Of a stretch of 64,000 nt of DNA, positions 24,001 through 33,330 are shown in pieces. Source of the DNA: Leguminivora glycinivorella. Lineage: Eukaryota > Arthropoda > Insecta > Lepidoptera > Tortricidae. The DNA lies in NCBI RefSeq assembly GCF_023078275.1, contig NC_062990.1:10059549-10123548 (forward strand). The letters run 5' to 3'. The stretch's first letter is position 1. The number at the start of each line of letters is the position of its first letter. The position numbers and the translations under genes are program-made. Below the pieces are notes generated by a model. The model did not search any database. It was not told where the DNA came from and worked only from the letters and a program-made list of their open reading frames with translations.

Positions 24001-26258
24001 TGTATGAGTGAGATATGATAGGTCGACTGTTCACGTTTTTGACAGGCGGTAACTGTGAGGTAACCGAGAAGGGGTGGGCTGCACTTTCAGTGGGGAGCGA
24101 TAGTGGCCAAACTATACGATAGTACTCTTTATTATACTGTGCCTTAGCAGAAACACATATGGGTACCGCAATTGCTAAACCATCACAATTATTTACAGAG
24201 GTCCTAAACGAGGCGATTTTCGACGAGGACACAGACGAGATGGTGGTAGTGAAGGACATAGAGATGTTCTCCATGTGTGAGCACCATTTGGTACCGTTCT
24301 ACGGCAAGGTCTCCATCGGGTACCTGCCGCAAGGGAAGATCCTTGGACTCAGCAAGTTGGCCAGGTACGTCATCTTAACGAATTCATTGCGATAGTCTCT
24401 ATGGGCAAGCATTATGTGGTACCGTTCTACGGGAAGGTCTTTATAGGGAACCTGCTTCAAGGCAAGATCCTTGGACTCAGCAAGTTGGCCAGGTACGTTA
24501 TCTTATTGAGTTTATTGCGATAGTATTCATGTGGAAGCACTGTCTGGTACCGTTCTACGGGAAGGTCTCTATAGGGTACCTACTTCAAGGCAAGATCCTT
24601 GGACTCAGCAAGTTGGCCAGGTACGTCATCTTCACAATGCAATCAAGATATTCTCTATTGTGGACACCATTGGGTACCGTTCTACGGGAAGGTCTCCATC
24701 GGATACCTGCCGCAAGGAAAGATTCTTGGACTGAGCAAGTTGGCCCGGTACGTCATCTACATAATGCAATCAAGATATTCTCTATTGTGGACACCATTTG
24801 GTACCATTCTACGAGAAGGCCTCAATAGGGTATCTGACGCAAGAGTATCCTTGGGCTCAGCAAGTTGGCTAGATGGATACCTTATCTTTTCTGGTTTAAT
24901 ATGTTGTAGATATGAAATTGAACCGATGCTCCGCGGACTCCTGGAAGCAAATAAACAAATATTAGCAAATTTGCGAAAAAGTTTCATCTTTTACATAAGT
25001 GAGTTAATCAGACATTGCACTGTAACCGATAACCTCGCCAGCCAAATGTCGTGCATGACCCAAAAATAAATACTAAAGTAGGTAACAGTCGACTTCCTTA
25101 GACGGTGTAGGTCTCTTAACACCGCGAGAGTAAAGGGGTAGTAAAACACGTGGAAATAAAACTGAATCATCATCCTCCTTGCGTTATCCCTGCATTCGAC
25201 GCGGCTCATGGGAGCCTGGGGTCCGGTTTGATAACTAATCCCAAGATTTGTCACAGACACTAGTTTTACGAAAGCGACTGCCATTCGACCTTCCAACCCG
25301 TAACTACACCCTATTAGAATTAGTCCGGTATCCTCACGATGTTTTCTTTCATCCAAAAGCGACTGGCAAATATCAAAGAACATTTCGCAAATTCAAATAA
25401 AACTGATTAAATGAACATAACTGACCTAGTTGTCATTAATTTCCAGGATAGTGGAGATCTACTCTCGCCGCCTGCAGGTTCAGGAGAGACTGACCAAACA
25501 GATCGCTATTGCCGTCACCCAGGCCGTTCGACCGGCGGGCGTTGCCGTCGTCATTGAAGGAGTGTAAGTATCTTCTAAAAGCCAGTCTAAGTGTAAAGTG
25601 TAGTTCTTACTTACAGAATGACCATTACTTCTCCTTGCTCCACACACATCCTTTCTGAGCGTACCTTATACTATATATTATATTTTTATTCTGACCCAAA
25701 GCCTACTCGCCTTCTGCAATATACTTAATAGTGTAGAAACATTAATTATTTATTGAAGACATTTTGGAGCCTGCATAAATAAATATGCAAAAGTAACCTA
25801 AAAAGGACCAAAGAACTTCCGTTCTTTAGAAGGATACTTGTGGCTTTGCAGGAAGGGTCTTTAATCTTTATGCTTCGAATGCATTACGGACGTTTTTATC
25901 TGTGCATAACGGAAATCCGTCATTTTCTTCAACAAAACATCAGGAACCTTTAAGCATGGAACGCCCTAATCCTTTTAGGCCCACTTGCACCAATTACTTA
26001 ACTCAGGGTTAGTGGGCTGTCAACTATCAAATTCCATATAAAATGGTGGGTTAACCCTCCATTTTCGTTGGTGCAAGTGGCCCTAATACACCTACTTCAT
26101 GAAGTTAATATCCAATTTTCTCCCACAGTCACATGTGTATGGTGATGCGCGGAGTCCAGAAGATCAACAGCAAGACTGTCACCTCCACCATGCTGGGAGT
26201 CTTCCGTGACGACCCCAAGACCAGGGAGGAGTTCCTCAACCTCGTGCACTCCAAGTGA
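14825..26258 (+). CDS. GCH1: GTP cyclohydrolase I (six coding exons)
   Basis: Joined exons 14825-15071, 21387-21494, 23060-23161, 24199-24364, 25447-25563 and 26129-26258 give 870 bases, 289 residues and a stop. The homodecameric enzyme converts GTP to 7,8-dihydroneopterin triphosphate in the cytosol. This is the first step towards tetrahydrobiopterin and the pteridine pigments of insects. All exon junctions are GT-AG and keep frame. The N-terminal ~80 residues are a serine/threonine-rich arm typical of insect forms. The conserved core follows, with zinc ligands C179 and H182 in FSMCEHHLVPF and C250 in HMCMVMRG, and the C-terminus NLVHSK. Length and motifs match animal enzymes (Punch in Drosophila). 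Flies use alternative first exons; here a possible acceptor before the ATG hints at an upstream 5' exon. Intron 4 contains degenerate copies of exon 4. Confidence 0.95.
15292..15542 (+). mobile_element. Helitron-like non-autonomous element (copy B)
   Basis: Starts TCCATACTTAATATTATAAA and ends GGGCAAAAGCTAG|T. It is highly similar to copy A and lies in GCH1 intron 1. Confidence 0.6.
15664..16090 (-). repeat. Dispersed repeat A (copy 1)
   Basis: Inverted copy of a ~425-bp repeat also found at 48597-49018 (forward) and 52062-52500 (inverted). In forward orientation it begins AATAGTTATTTGTTATACAA and ends AGTGAGGGGAAAAG. Copies share nearly all of their length. There is no lasting reading frame and the class is unknown. 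Confidence 0.8.
17001..17394 (+). repeat. Dispersed repeat B (copy 1, uninterrupted)
   Basis: Starts AGTTATTTGTTTTACAAGGG and reaches CAGTTGGTGTGATGAAAA. The first bases resemble repeat A, so A and B are probably related families. The second copy starts at 31707 and is split by a 1.75-kb insertion; this copy shows the empty site. Confidence 0.75.
18275..18454 (-). mobile_element. Helitron-like non-autonomous element (copy C)
   Basis: Inverted orientation: CTAGCTTTTTCCCGCGG at the left and GGTATGGA at the right. It is internally shorter than copies A and B. Confidence 0.55.
18753..18875. repeat. Inverted-repeat element M1 (copy 1)
   Basis: Ends GTGCGTTTTCACATTATCC and GGATAATGTGAAAACGCAC are perfect inverted copies. 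Relatives lie at 21531-21634 (left arm damaged), 45431-45565 and 56720-56854. It is a non-coding, MITE-like family with internal CCGATATCGG palindromes. Confidence 0.85.
19131..19484. repeat. Inverted-repeat element (MITE-like), about 350 bp
   Basis: The left end ATACAGGGTGGGGCCTGTAA pairs with the right end TTACAGGCCCCACTCTGTAT. The arms continue through AAAAATTAAACTGTAGGCTA for about 90 bp. Confidence 0.85.
19957..20570 (+). repeat. Dispersed repeat family R2 (copy 2)
   Basis: Begins AGGGTTCCGTAGTCAACTAG and ends ACACGCTCTTGGCCGGTTTT, inside element M3. It resembles the copy at 3583-4036 but has a much longer GTCC microsatellite. Confidence 0.75.
20007..20090 (+). repeat. (GTCC)n microsatellite, about 21 units
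   Basis: A pure GTCC tetranucleotide run of about 84 bp inside the R2 repeat. The same place in the 3.6-kb copy holds only a handful of units. Confidence 0.95.
20881..21043. repeat. Inverted-repeat element M2 (copy 1)
   Basis: Ends GTGGCTAGCCGAATGGC and GCCATTCGGCTACGGG are imperfect inverted copies. The interior contains CTCTATCGCGCTTGCGTATT. A near-identical inverted copy lies at 32384-32547 and a fragment at 61261-61365. The open frames across it are fortuitous. Confidence 0.8.
21387..21494 (+). CDS. GCH1: GCH1 coding exon 2
   Basis: 36 codons between TTCCAG and GTATCT. It encodes the entry to the core (HENCTFHHDLELDHRPPTRE ... SSYRLLLT). Phase 1 at both ends. Confidence 0.93.
21531..21634. 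repeat. Inverted-repeat element M1 (copy 2, damaged)
   Basis: The right end GATAATGTGAAAACGCAA is well kept. The left arm GCGTTTTCACATTTC is truncated internally. Confidence 0.7.
22092..22440 (-). repeat. Dispersed repeat family R1 (copy 3) with expanded microsatellite
   Basis: Same ends as the copies at 628 and 2660. Between GGGAGCTACG and CACGTCAAACTTATAACACC lies about 150 bp of GACA/GGAC tetranucleotides. Long open frames here on both strands are microsatellite artefacts. Confidence 0.85.
23060..23161 (+). CDS. GCH1: GCH1 coding exon 3
   Basis: 34 codons from TGTTTCAG to GTATGT. It encodes LGEDPDRQGLLKTPERAAKA and the start of the FFTKGYDQSLE helix, among the most conserved parts of the enzyme. 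Confidence 0.95.
23195..23465 (+). repeat. Dispersed repeat C (LINE 3'-end-like, TGTA tail), copy 1
   Basis: Contains GTGGTGACGGGTTAAGAATT, then TTCTTCCCGTGGGTGTCGTA, and ends GGCGTGATTGTATGTATGTA. Other copies are at 38800-39050 and, inverted and truncated, at 43731-43830. The TGTA-type tail suggests the 3' end of a non-LTR retrotransposon or a SINE using its machinery. Confidence 0.7.
23912..24136 (-). repeat. Dispersed repeat D (copy 1)
   Basis: Matches 56497-56711 in inverse orientation over more than 200 bp (for example GATCAAATATATGAAAGAGG, GGTAACTGTGAGGTAACCGA). It ends only about 60 bp upstream of the exon 4 acceptor. Confidence 0.8.
24199..24364 (+). CDS. GCH1: GCH1 coding exon 4 (zinc site)
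   Basis: From TTTACAG to AG|GTACGT. It carries the FSMCEHHLVPFYGKVSIGYL segment with zinc ligands C179 and H182, then LGLSKLAR. It is the source of the downstream tandem duplicates. Confidence 0.95.
24365..24888 (+). repeat. Four degenerate tandem copies of GCH1 exon 4
   Basis: GGTACCGTTCTAC or a near variant recurs at 24290, 24418, 24546, 24673 and 24800, a period of 127-128 bp. Each unit holds the last ~95 bp of exon 4, its splice donor and about 30 bp of intron. Copies 1-3 keep a donor (AG or CG before GTACGT) but have lost the C-E-H-H zinc motif or the frame. Copy 4 keeps a Cys-x-His-His pattern but has lost the donor and breaks frame. None has a good 3' splice site, so they are read as pseudo-exons inside intron 4, not alternative exons. 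Overlapping open frames at 24529-25069 are by-products. Confidence 0.92.
25166..25391 (-). mobile_element. SINE 3' part, inverted (family S1)
   Basis: Matches the body and 3' end of the tRNA-derived SINE at 49508-49850: CATCATCCTCCTTGCGTTAT, GGCTCATGGGAGCCTGGGGT, ACTGGCAAATATCAAA. The tRNA-like head is missing. It lies in GCH1 intron 4. Confidence 0.8.
25447..25563 (+). CDS. GCH1: GCH1 coding exon 5
   Basis: 39 codons from TTCCAG to GTAAGT. It encodes IVEIYSRRLQVQERLTKQIA and PAGVAVVIEG, the subunit-interface helix and the strand leading to the last zinc ligand. Confidence 0.95.
25977..26086. repeat. Short inverted-repeat element in GCH1 intron 5
   Basis: GGCCCACTTGCACCAA on the left and TTGGTGCAAGTGGCCC on the right are near-perfect inverted copies. 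It is about 108 bp and stops about 40 bp before the exon 6 acceptor. Confidence 0.8.
26129..26258 (+). CDS. GCH1: GCH1 coding exon 6 and stop
   Basis: From TCCCACAG to the TGA at 26256-26258. It contains HMCMVMRGVQK with the third zinc ligand C250, STMLGVFRDD, and the conserved end NLVHSK. Confidence 0.95.
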
Positions 26259-27866
26259 GACGTCTATACCGTTCGCTCGAGCCTTAAAGTCCCCCCTTAT
26301 TCGTAAACGTTCACTGAAGTTCACAAGGTGATGAAAATCGTTTGTCCCTTTCTGACGTATTGGTATGATTGAATTTTTTTTTATCGTCTTCTCAACTTTA
26401 GTAAACGTTTATGAATAAGGAGGTAAGTTTAGGTGTAATGCCTGAGTGCACGCCCATATTTGGTATGCTGCGGGGCGGTACGCACTTGCAAGTCAAACAA
26501 TTGAAAATCATACAAGTGTCCTGAGTTGACGCTGGATAGGGTGGACGCACGCTCCCCCACCCCGCCGAATACTCCACTCCGAGCGTTCACTCAGGCCTTA
26601 CTCTAAGTGTTCAGCCTTTAAGACTTGACCTCAAAGGAGCGTTGAGACATTGATACTCCATTCGGCCGGACCTTAAAGTCTCCAGTCTAAGCCTAGAGAA
26701 GTGGAACCTTTAATATTTGACCTTGAGTCTTTGAGCACTGAGCCGTTCGGTCGAATCATATATTCTGTAAGGTTCGACCTAGCGCTACACTATATTAAAA
26801 ACAGACCCATACGGTCGAGCCTTAAAGGCTTAAGTCGTTAAGGCTTGGACTAGAATATTAAGGCTCGAGCGTCAATCTGAACTAATATGGATAAATGCAA
26901 CTTTGATTAGCTAAATAAAGCTATTTTTATAAAGATTTGCTAAACGTCTTTAATCAAACTAAATTCTTAGTTCTATTTCTTCTTCTTAATTTCTAGCGTT
27001 TTACAAATCTTTATAAAATAAGCTTTAGAATTATATAATGCACGAAATCACTACGCTAAAGATCCGTACAAAAACTTTCATTTTTAATGGTTTTTTTTTT
27101 AAATGTATGTTAATACCTACAGTACAAAAAACAGTAATTTGGTGCATTGTTTTGTTTTTTATTTTTTATTGGCTGCTTTTTTATCAAAAAGCGTTGTTAC
27201 TTTTTCTAATTAAATTAATTTAAATCCAGATGCAAAATTGTTATTATCTTTGAAATACATTATTTTTGTTGTTTTGTATTCCGTTTTATATTCCTTTGGT
27301 TTTTTCTGTATTTATTCTGTAATTAATGTTACTTTTCCAGTATTTAGGTAATTTTGTAAACGGGATTTTATAACTGCCTTAGTTTTAGGTATATTAGTTT
27401 GCTTTGCTTGTGAGAATATATCGTTATAAATATATTTTTGTAATTGAAATTTACTTAGGTAACCTTATACAAAAAAATGAGCAAAAGTTTACATGACAAT
27501 AAAATAGGATTTTATGAGAGATATGGTAAAATATATTGCCCAATTACCACGTTTCTCATAAATTAATTGAATTTTAGCCTTTTTAAACTAATTTATTTAT
27601 ATTTATGTTGTAAAATTGGAAATAAGTGGACCAATCCATTTCTTTTTAATTTAAACAAAAATCTCAAGTGATTCATGGCTGATACTTGACATTTTTGAAA
27701 AATAAACATATTTTTGATGTTTTATTTATATAAAATTTATATTTGTGCCAATGACGTTGCCTTAAAATTACGAATGTAATAATTTTTTGATGTTTTAAAT
27801 TATACAAATAATGGATGTAATTTGAAAGTATTCTCATTTAAACAATAAAGGTTTTATTTTAAGTTA
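26259..27866 (+). other. Probable GCH1 3' untranslated region and flank
   Basis: AATAAA signals occur at 26914-26919 and 27844-27849, among others, so the transcript end is uncertain. The first 160 bp contain an inverted-repeat element (26293-26425). A loosely repeated motif around GGTCGAGCCTTAAAG recurs from 26275 to 26875. The rest is very AT-rich. No further gene is seen. Confidence 0.5.
26293..26425. repeat. Inverted-repeat element M4 (copy 1) in the GCH1 3' UTR
   Basis: CCCCCTTATTCGTAAACGTT on the left and AACGTTTATGAATAAGGAGG on the right are inverted copies. The interior GTTTGTCCCTTTCTGACGTA recurs in the copy at the window end (63868) and in the fragment at 56406-56480. Confidence 0.75.
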
Positions 27867-29264
27867 AATATGTTATTTTATTCAATAACCCTTTAAACAC
27901 AAATTTCCTATCTGATAATTTAATAAGCGAATGGTTATAAAATATTTTAATAAAGTGAGTCATTATTCTATGAAATACGATTTATATTCATACAATGGTA
28001 TCTCTCAATAATAAACTCTCTCAATATTTATATGGTAATATCTCTGCTTTGCCTAAAGGTTGACTGGTAGAGAATGCTGTCTGGCATTAAGTTCGCCTTT
28101 TGTACTATAAGTTTTTCTTTCTTTGTGTACAATAAAGATTAAATAAATAAATAAATAAATAAATGGTCCGAAATATTTTTTTTTAATTAATTGATGGTCA
28201 TTATTAAATTAAATGAAACGCAAGAAATAAATGTTACTAAAACTTAATACCTAAAATAAAAATAGAGTTCTTTTGTTTTGACAAGCTTGATCAAATAATG
28301 TAGGAACTAATTTTAAGCAGTAAAATAAAAAGTTGGATACAATTTTTTATATACCTATGTAAGGTATATAAAAAAATGGGAAACAAATAAATGGGTAAGT
28401 CCATTTAATTTATTTCGTGTCTTTAATTTTATTTTGCATTTAAGATATTTGGTACCATTTAATTTTAAAATAGTTTATATGATTTTATTACATTTATTTG
28501 ATAAATCATATACTGACACGTAATACCAACCATTCACGAAACAAATAGTATTTTTTCTGTCTTTTTATTTCATCATTTATAATGTAGTGTTTGAACTGAA
28601 ATATTCCAAATCTTTTTTTTTACTGTTACGCCTTGATTTTTTTGTTTTCCACCGTGTTTTTTTTTTTGTTTTCCGTTAAATTCGACACGTAACGACGTAA
28701 CCTAACGAGGTTCATTATTATGTAGTAACCACCCTGTATAACTTTTAGTTAAATTTGCAAAAAAAAAATTTCTTTCATTTTCATACATAATAAATGAATT
28801 TATTAATGTGAGAGACCCTTAAGAGTAACATTCAAGTTAGTGTCAAGTGATTGACGGCACATGTCAAATAACATTATGAATTGGTAAAGGCTGTGACACA
28901 CATGTTCAGCAATTATCTTTATTTTTTTAATAACTCGATAACCGCAAGAATTAAGACGCTAGTATCTTAGAGAAATTAATTGTATTTGATGTAATGAATC
29001 TTCAATTCAATAAAAACAGGGTGTATATTAAAATAAATTACCAACATTACAGCTAAAATTAAAAGGATACACAAATAAACTGCTTTCTGTCGCTTCCGGT
29101 GCAAGTATATTATTGATTTTTATTCACATTTTTTTTATTCTTTGCCAGTATTTTTTTTATATTTAATTTGATTTTCTTAATTTTTGAGAGGTGATTCTGG
29201 CTCGCAATATATTATAATACAATTGTAAAAAATTACATTTACTTATTGTTTGTTTTTTTTTCAG
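27867..29264. other. AT-rich intergenic DNA
   Basis: No gene is recognised. A short AAAT microsatellite lies at about 28139-28163, next to a GTACAATAAAGATT tail typical of retroposon 3' ends. Confidence 0.4.
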
Positions 29265-29374
29265 ACCAAGCGTTGGTGTTCTTCACAGTTTACCTGGTTT
29301 TAAGCCTAGCGAATCAAAAGGTCGATCTCATCTTTAACACAGATAGATCGCGTGAAAAAAAAAACGATGTCTAA
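29265..29374 (+). other. Weak candidate terminal exon
   Basis: A strong acceptor (T-rich tract, TCAG at 29261-29264) is followed by 36 open codons in one frame (DQALVFFTVYLVLSLANQKV then DLIFNTDRS...) to a stop at 29372-29374. The composition is protein-like, with a hydrophobic start. No upstream donor or homologue is known to me, so it may be chance. Confidence 0.15.
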
Positions 29375-30326
29375 TAAATTACCTACACAAGTATCAGTAT
29401 ACTTAATAGTTTTTTATTGAGCTCACACTGTACAAATATGACTTTAGTATTTTATATTAAATTATTAGGTATGTTCATTTATATTCATTTAACGAAACGA
29501 AAAAAAATTACATGAAACGTAGTAAAAAGTTATTCACTTACCTGTAATGTGAGTCACAGGATAAATTAAGATTATTGATGAACATTTCGAAGAAATGTTT
29601 ATTTTTGTACAACAAAATATATTATTTACATAACATAAGTATATAAACACTTCGAATGTTACTAATTATACAACATATATCATATCATACGAAATTTAAA
29701 TAAAATTGCTGTGAATAGAAATTGTCAACAATGTAAACAAACCTTTATATAAAATATCAATATTTGAGCACAAATTTATTATTTTAAAGGTTGAAGATCA
29801 TAATGTGATATGAATTGATTAAATAAGACATGGACTTAGTAAGTATCTGATGAGTTAGAATGGAAATCAAAGACATTTTGACTACAAGGTTTGTTTACAT
29901 TGTTCACAAATTCTATTGACGGCGACTTTACACGAATATATTTAATTCAATTCAATGCTTTATTGCAATTCATATGTACACATAATGATCTTCGCCTAAG
30001 TATAATATAGTCTCAACATGAACCCTGAGAGGGCATAGCAACATAATATATAATTGTTAAAAAAAACTAACTTAAATAAAACAAAAAATTACATTACATT
30101 ACAAAGATTTACGATAAAACCTTCGAAAATGTGGCTGAAAGGCTGACTGTGGTCCAAAATAACTTACCTACTATATTTAATTATGCGTGACTTTCATTTG
30201 ACCTTCCTAACACCTACTAAACTAGAGCATAATTTTATAAAATCAGAGCTAAATCTAGTAAAACCAAAAAGGATATACCTAAGTAATACATACATTATTG
30301 GCATTGGTATTAGGTATTTAGTAGAA
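29375..30326. other. AT-rich intergenic DNA with a retroposon-like 3' end
   Basis: At about 29941-30070 the sequence TTCAATTCAATGCTTTATTG and the following A-rich tail resemble the 3' end of a non-LTR retroelement. Nothing else is recognised. Confidence 0.3.
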
Positions 30327-30452
30327 CTGGGGCCCATTTCTCGAAGCTATAAGTTACAATTTACAAGTGGTTATCAATGTCTAATATGACCAGTTGGAAA
30401 GAGTCTTCCGCTTGTAACTTGTAACTTTCAGTTTTGAGAAATGGGCCCCTGG
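30327..30452. repeat. Inverted-repeat element M5 (distant copy)
   Basis: Ends TGGGGCCCATTTCTCGAA and TTGAGAAATGGGCCCCTG are inverted copies. They resemble the tandem pair at 48029-48275. Confidence 0.75.
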
Positions 30453-31706
30453 GCTATCGATGGAAGGTTTTAAGGTAAAGAATTTTAATTAAATGTCAAA
30501 TAAACTAATTTGAACATACAGGTTTGTTATTTACCTAATCTAATATACCGAGTTCCTTTTATTAGATAAATGCTAATCACTACATCATTAGCTAAACGCA
30601 GATGATGAATATTAAAATGTTGATAAAATAGTGTGTTTATTACCAAAACTATAAACAAATCTCATATGTTAATGAAGATATTAAGTATAACTACAATAAA
30701 TAAGAAAAATAAAATTGCTAATGCAGTTTAAAATTCGACACAGACTGTGAATATCGTTTTACAAATCACAAAGCAAGAGTGAATAGGCTATTACTGAATC
30801 GGCGAGCTCCATCTTAGACTCTGTCTTCACTTTCCATCAGTGGGCTATTTTACCACAGTGACATTAACACAACACTGACAATTTTGTGCCTATTTCTGGA
30901 TTGATAAGTAACATTATTACTCAACGTCAGTACTTCCCTGCTGAACAGGCAATGAACGGAGAAGTGTATATTAATAAAAAAATACTTCTAAGAAACGTGC
31001 ATGACGGAGTACAATTTTAACTAAACAAATTGTACTACGAATAGAAAATCGTAAAAATTCGAAGTGATTAAGAAGCTATCGGGGATCTCAAAAACGGCAG
31101 CGAAAGGTGTATAAAAAACCTAAGATACTAGGTACAATGAAAATGATACTAAACTACTTCGGAGTTGGGGAGCTTCGGAAATTGACGATAGAAATGAAGA
31201 TTCGAATATCACTCATAGAGATTACGATGGTGATTTCTTACAGAGCAGCGAAAAAGTCGAGAGGATTGGTGAGTTAAACAATCTGTTGCCAATATTAATA
31301 TGGACTTATTAATAACGTAAAACGTGTCTACTTTGCGCCAATATTTGCTCCACGTTAAGGAAATTACAAACATTTAATTCATTAATCGTTAAGTTTTTTA
31401 GTAATTTGGAGCTTAGTTTCCCAGAGGGGTGAAAAGTAGGCACGTTTTACGATACTGATAATAGCATATCTAATCTATATTTAGCACATATCCATTAGCA
31501 ATCGTTTATGTATCACAGCAAATCATAGTTATTTAAATTATGTGCAAAATTACATTTCGGAAATCCGCACATTTAATGTAATGTGGACTTCGTACATGAC
31601 CGAAGAGTGTTTTAAATTGACACGAGTTACGAATTTCCTACTCGCACATGTATCGTACGATGTTTCTGCGCTCTAGTACGAGCAAAAAGCACCATTTCTG
31701 CTGAAA
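30453..31706. other. Intergenic DNA with a LINE 3'-end remnant
   Basis: About 30776-30850 (GAGTGAATAGGC ... GGCGAGCTCCATCTTAG ... CCATCAGTGGGCT) resembles the fragment at 33187-33330. No gene is recognised in the rest. Confidence 0.35.
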
Positions 31707-32383
31707 TAGTTATTTGTTTTACAAGGGGGCAAAGTAGTTGTTTAACCGCACGTGCCAATATTGATACCCGAGCAAGCGAAAGATTCCAATATTGAACCGC
31801 GAGCGTAGCGAGTGGTTCAAAAAGTGGAATCTTGAGCGTTGCGAGGGTATCAAGGCACGAAGGTTAAACAAACTTTTCCACCGAGTGAAACACAAAAATT
31901 TTCACCACACCAACACGAACAAAATACTGACTATAAAACATCAAAATAAATGAAATCCATAAATTTATTCAATATTTATGATTCAAAATCATCATTTATA
32001 GGTAAAATCTAGCAGCCAGATTAAGACATCGAGTCAGAGAATTTGTATGAAATTACTTTGCCCCCTTGTGGATAAAATGCAATTTTGCTATCTGTTTTCG
32101 AATAGCAAAGAAAGACTTTACCAGTTGCAGGATGTCCACTTTCTGGAAAGTCAGGGAAAGTCAGGGAAAAGTCAGGGAAGCTCATAGTGGTCATGGAAAG
32201 TCAGGGAAAGTCAGGGAAATGATTTGGAGGTCAGGGAAAAACTTGGCACCAAGAAAAAAAATCAAAAAGTATTGAAAAAATAATATGATTTCTTGACATC
32301 CATGACAGCAAAGATGGATTCCCGGTAGTGATTTTAAGGCAACTTAGAATTGTCTCTTTAGACTTTTTATGACAAGTATAGTG

Positions 32384-32547
32384 CCTGGCCCCGTAGCCGA
32401 ATGGCATTTCTCCGACGCCAAACGAAAGCGATACGCCGCTGGCTCTGTCGCGCCAATACGCAAGCGCGATAGAGATAGATATCTACTAGCGCTTCGTTTC
32501 GTGAGCGTTTCGTGAGCGATTGTGCCATTCGGCTAGCCACCCTGGCC
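32384..32547. repeat. Inverted-repeat element M2 (copy 2)
   Basis: Near-identical inverted counterpart of 20881-21043, with ends CCGTAGCCGAATGGCA and TGCCATTCGGCTAGCC. Confidence 0.85.
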
Positions 32548-33186
32548 TCTAACCCAAATTCTAAGTATCTATCCGACGTTCCAAAGCGGAGTTCCTCATA
32601 AAGCCAATGGCGCAAAACGTCACATAGAGGCGCAATTTTGTATGAGTCAAAGGAGCATAATAAGCCTGACGATAAGAATCACTTTGAAACCTAAAGGTAT
32701 GTCGTGGCAAAACACCTAAATGGGCACCCCGACTCTGACAACAGACAAAAAATTTCGCGCTCGCTTCGCTCGCGTTTTCCTCTTTTAGATAGGTCGTATT
32801 TATAAGCTCCAGTCCTCACGATACAGGCTAGACGTAGTGTGAGGGCTACTGTAAAGTTTGTTCCAAGAAGCTCTTGTATATTTCTATTGTTTATTTTTCT
32901 ATTATTAACTAGGGCTGTATGTAATGCAAATTTGGAAAATAAAATGTATTGTATTGTATTATATTGTATTGTATTTTAGTTCTTGGTCAATACTTCACGC
33001 TCACTACGCTCGAAATCTCGTTTTCATTTCAAGCCTGCTTTCCTGCTCGCTCTGGTACTCAATTTTGTTTGTTATGTGCTATCAGCTGCAAAAGTGCATG
33101 GCGAATTTATCAATGAGTTCATTTATACTTTTTCCATGCAATTTTGCAGTTCACTGTACGTAATAACTACTATCAGCCCCAGGGCC

Positions 33187-33330
33187 GTATAAAAGCTCAT
33201 ATAACCCGGCAACCTTCAAATCAAGAGTGAACAGGCATCTTCTGGGCGAGCTCACTCCATCGTAGGCCACGTCTTTGCCTTTGGCTAGTCTGTGGTCAAG
33301 AGTAAGCCCATTTATAATAAATAAAAAAAA
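33187..33330 (+). mobile_element. LINE 3'-end fragment
   Basis: CAACCTTCAAATCAAGAGTG, GGCGAGCTCACTCCATCGTA and a TAATAAATAAAAAAA tail look like the last codons and tail of a non-LTR retrotransposon that is common in Lepidoptera (from memory). No full frame remains. Confidence 0.5.

Noticed and set aside
24529..25069. Overlapping open frames of 67-156 codons with GCH1-like peptides
   Set aside because: They are read-through of the degenerate exon-4 copies in several frames, with no start or splice logic of their own.
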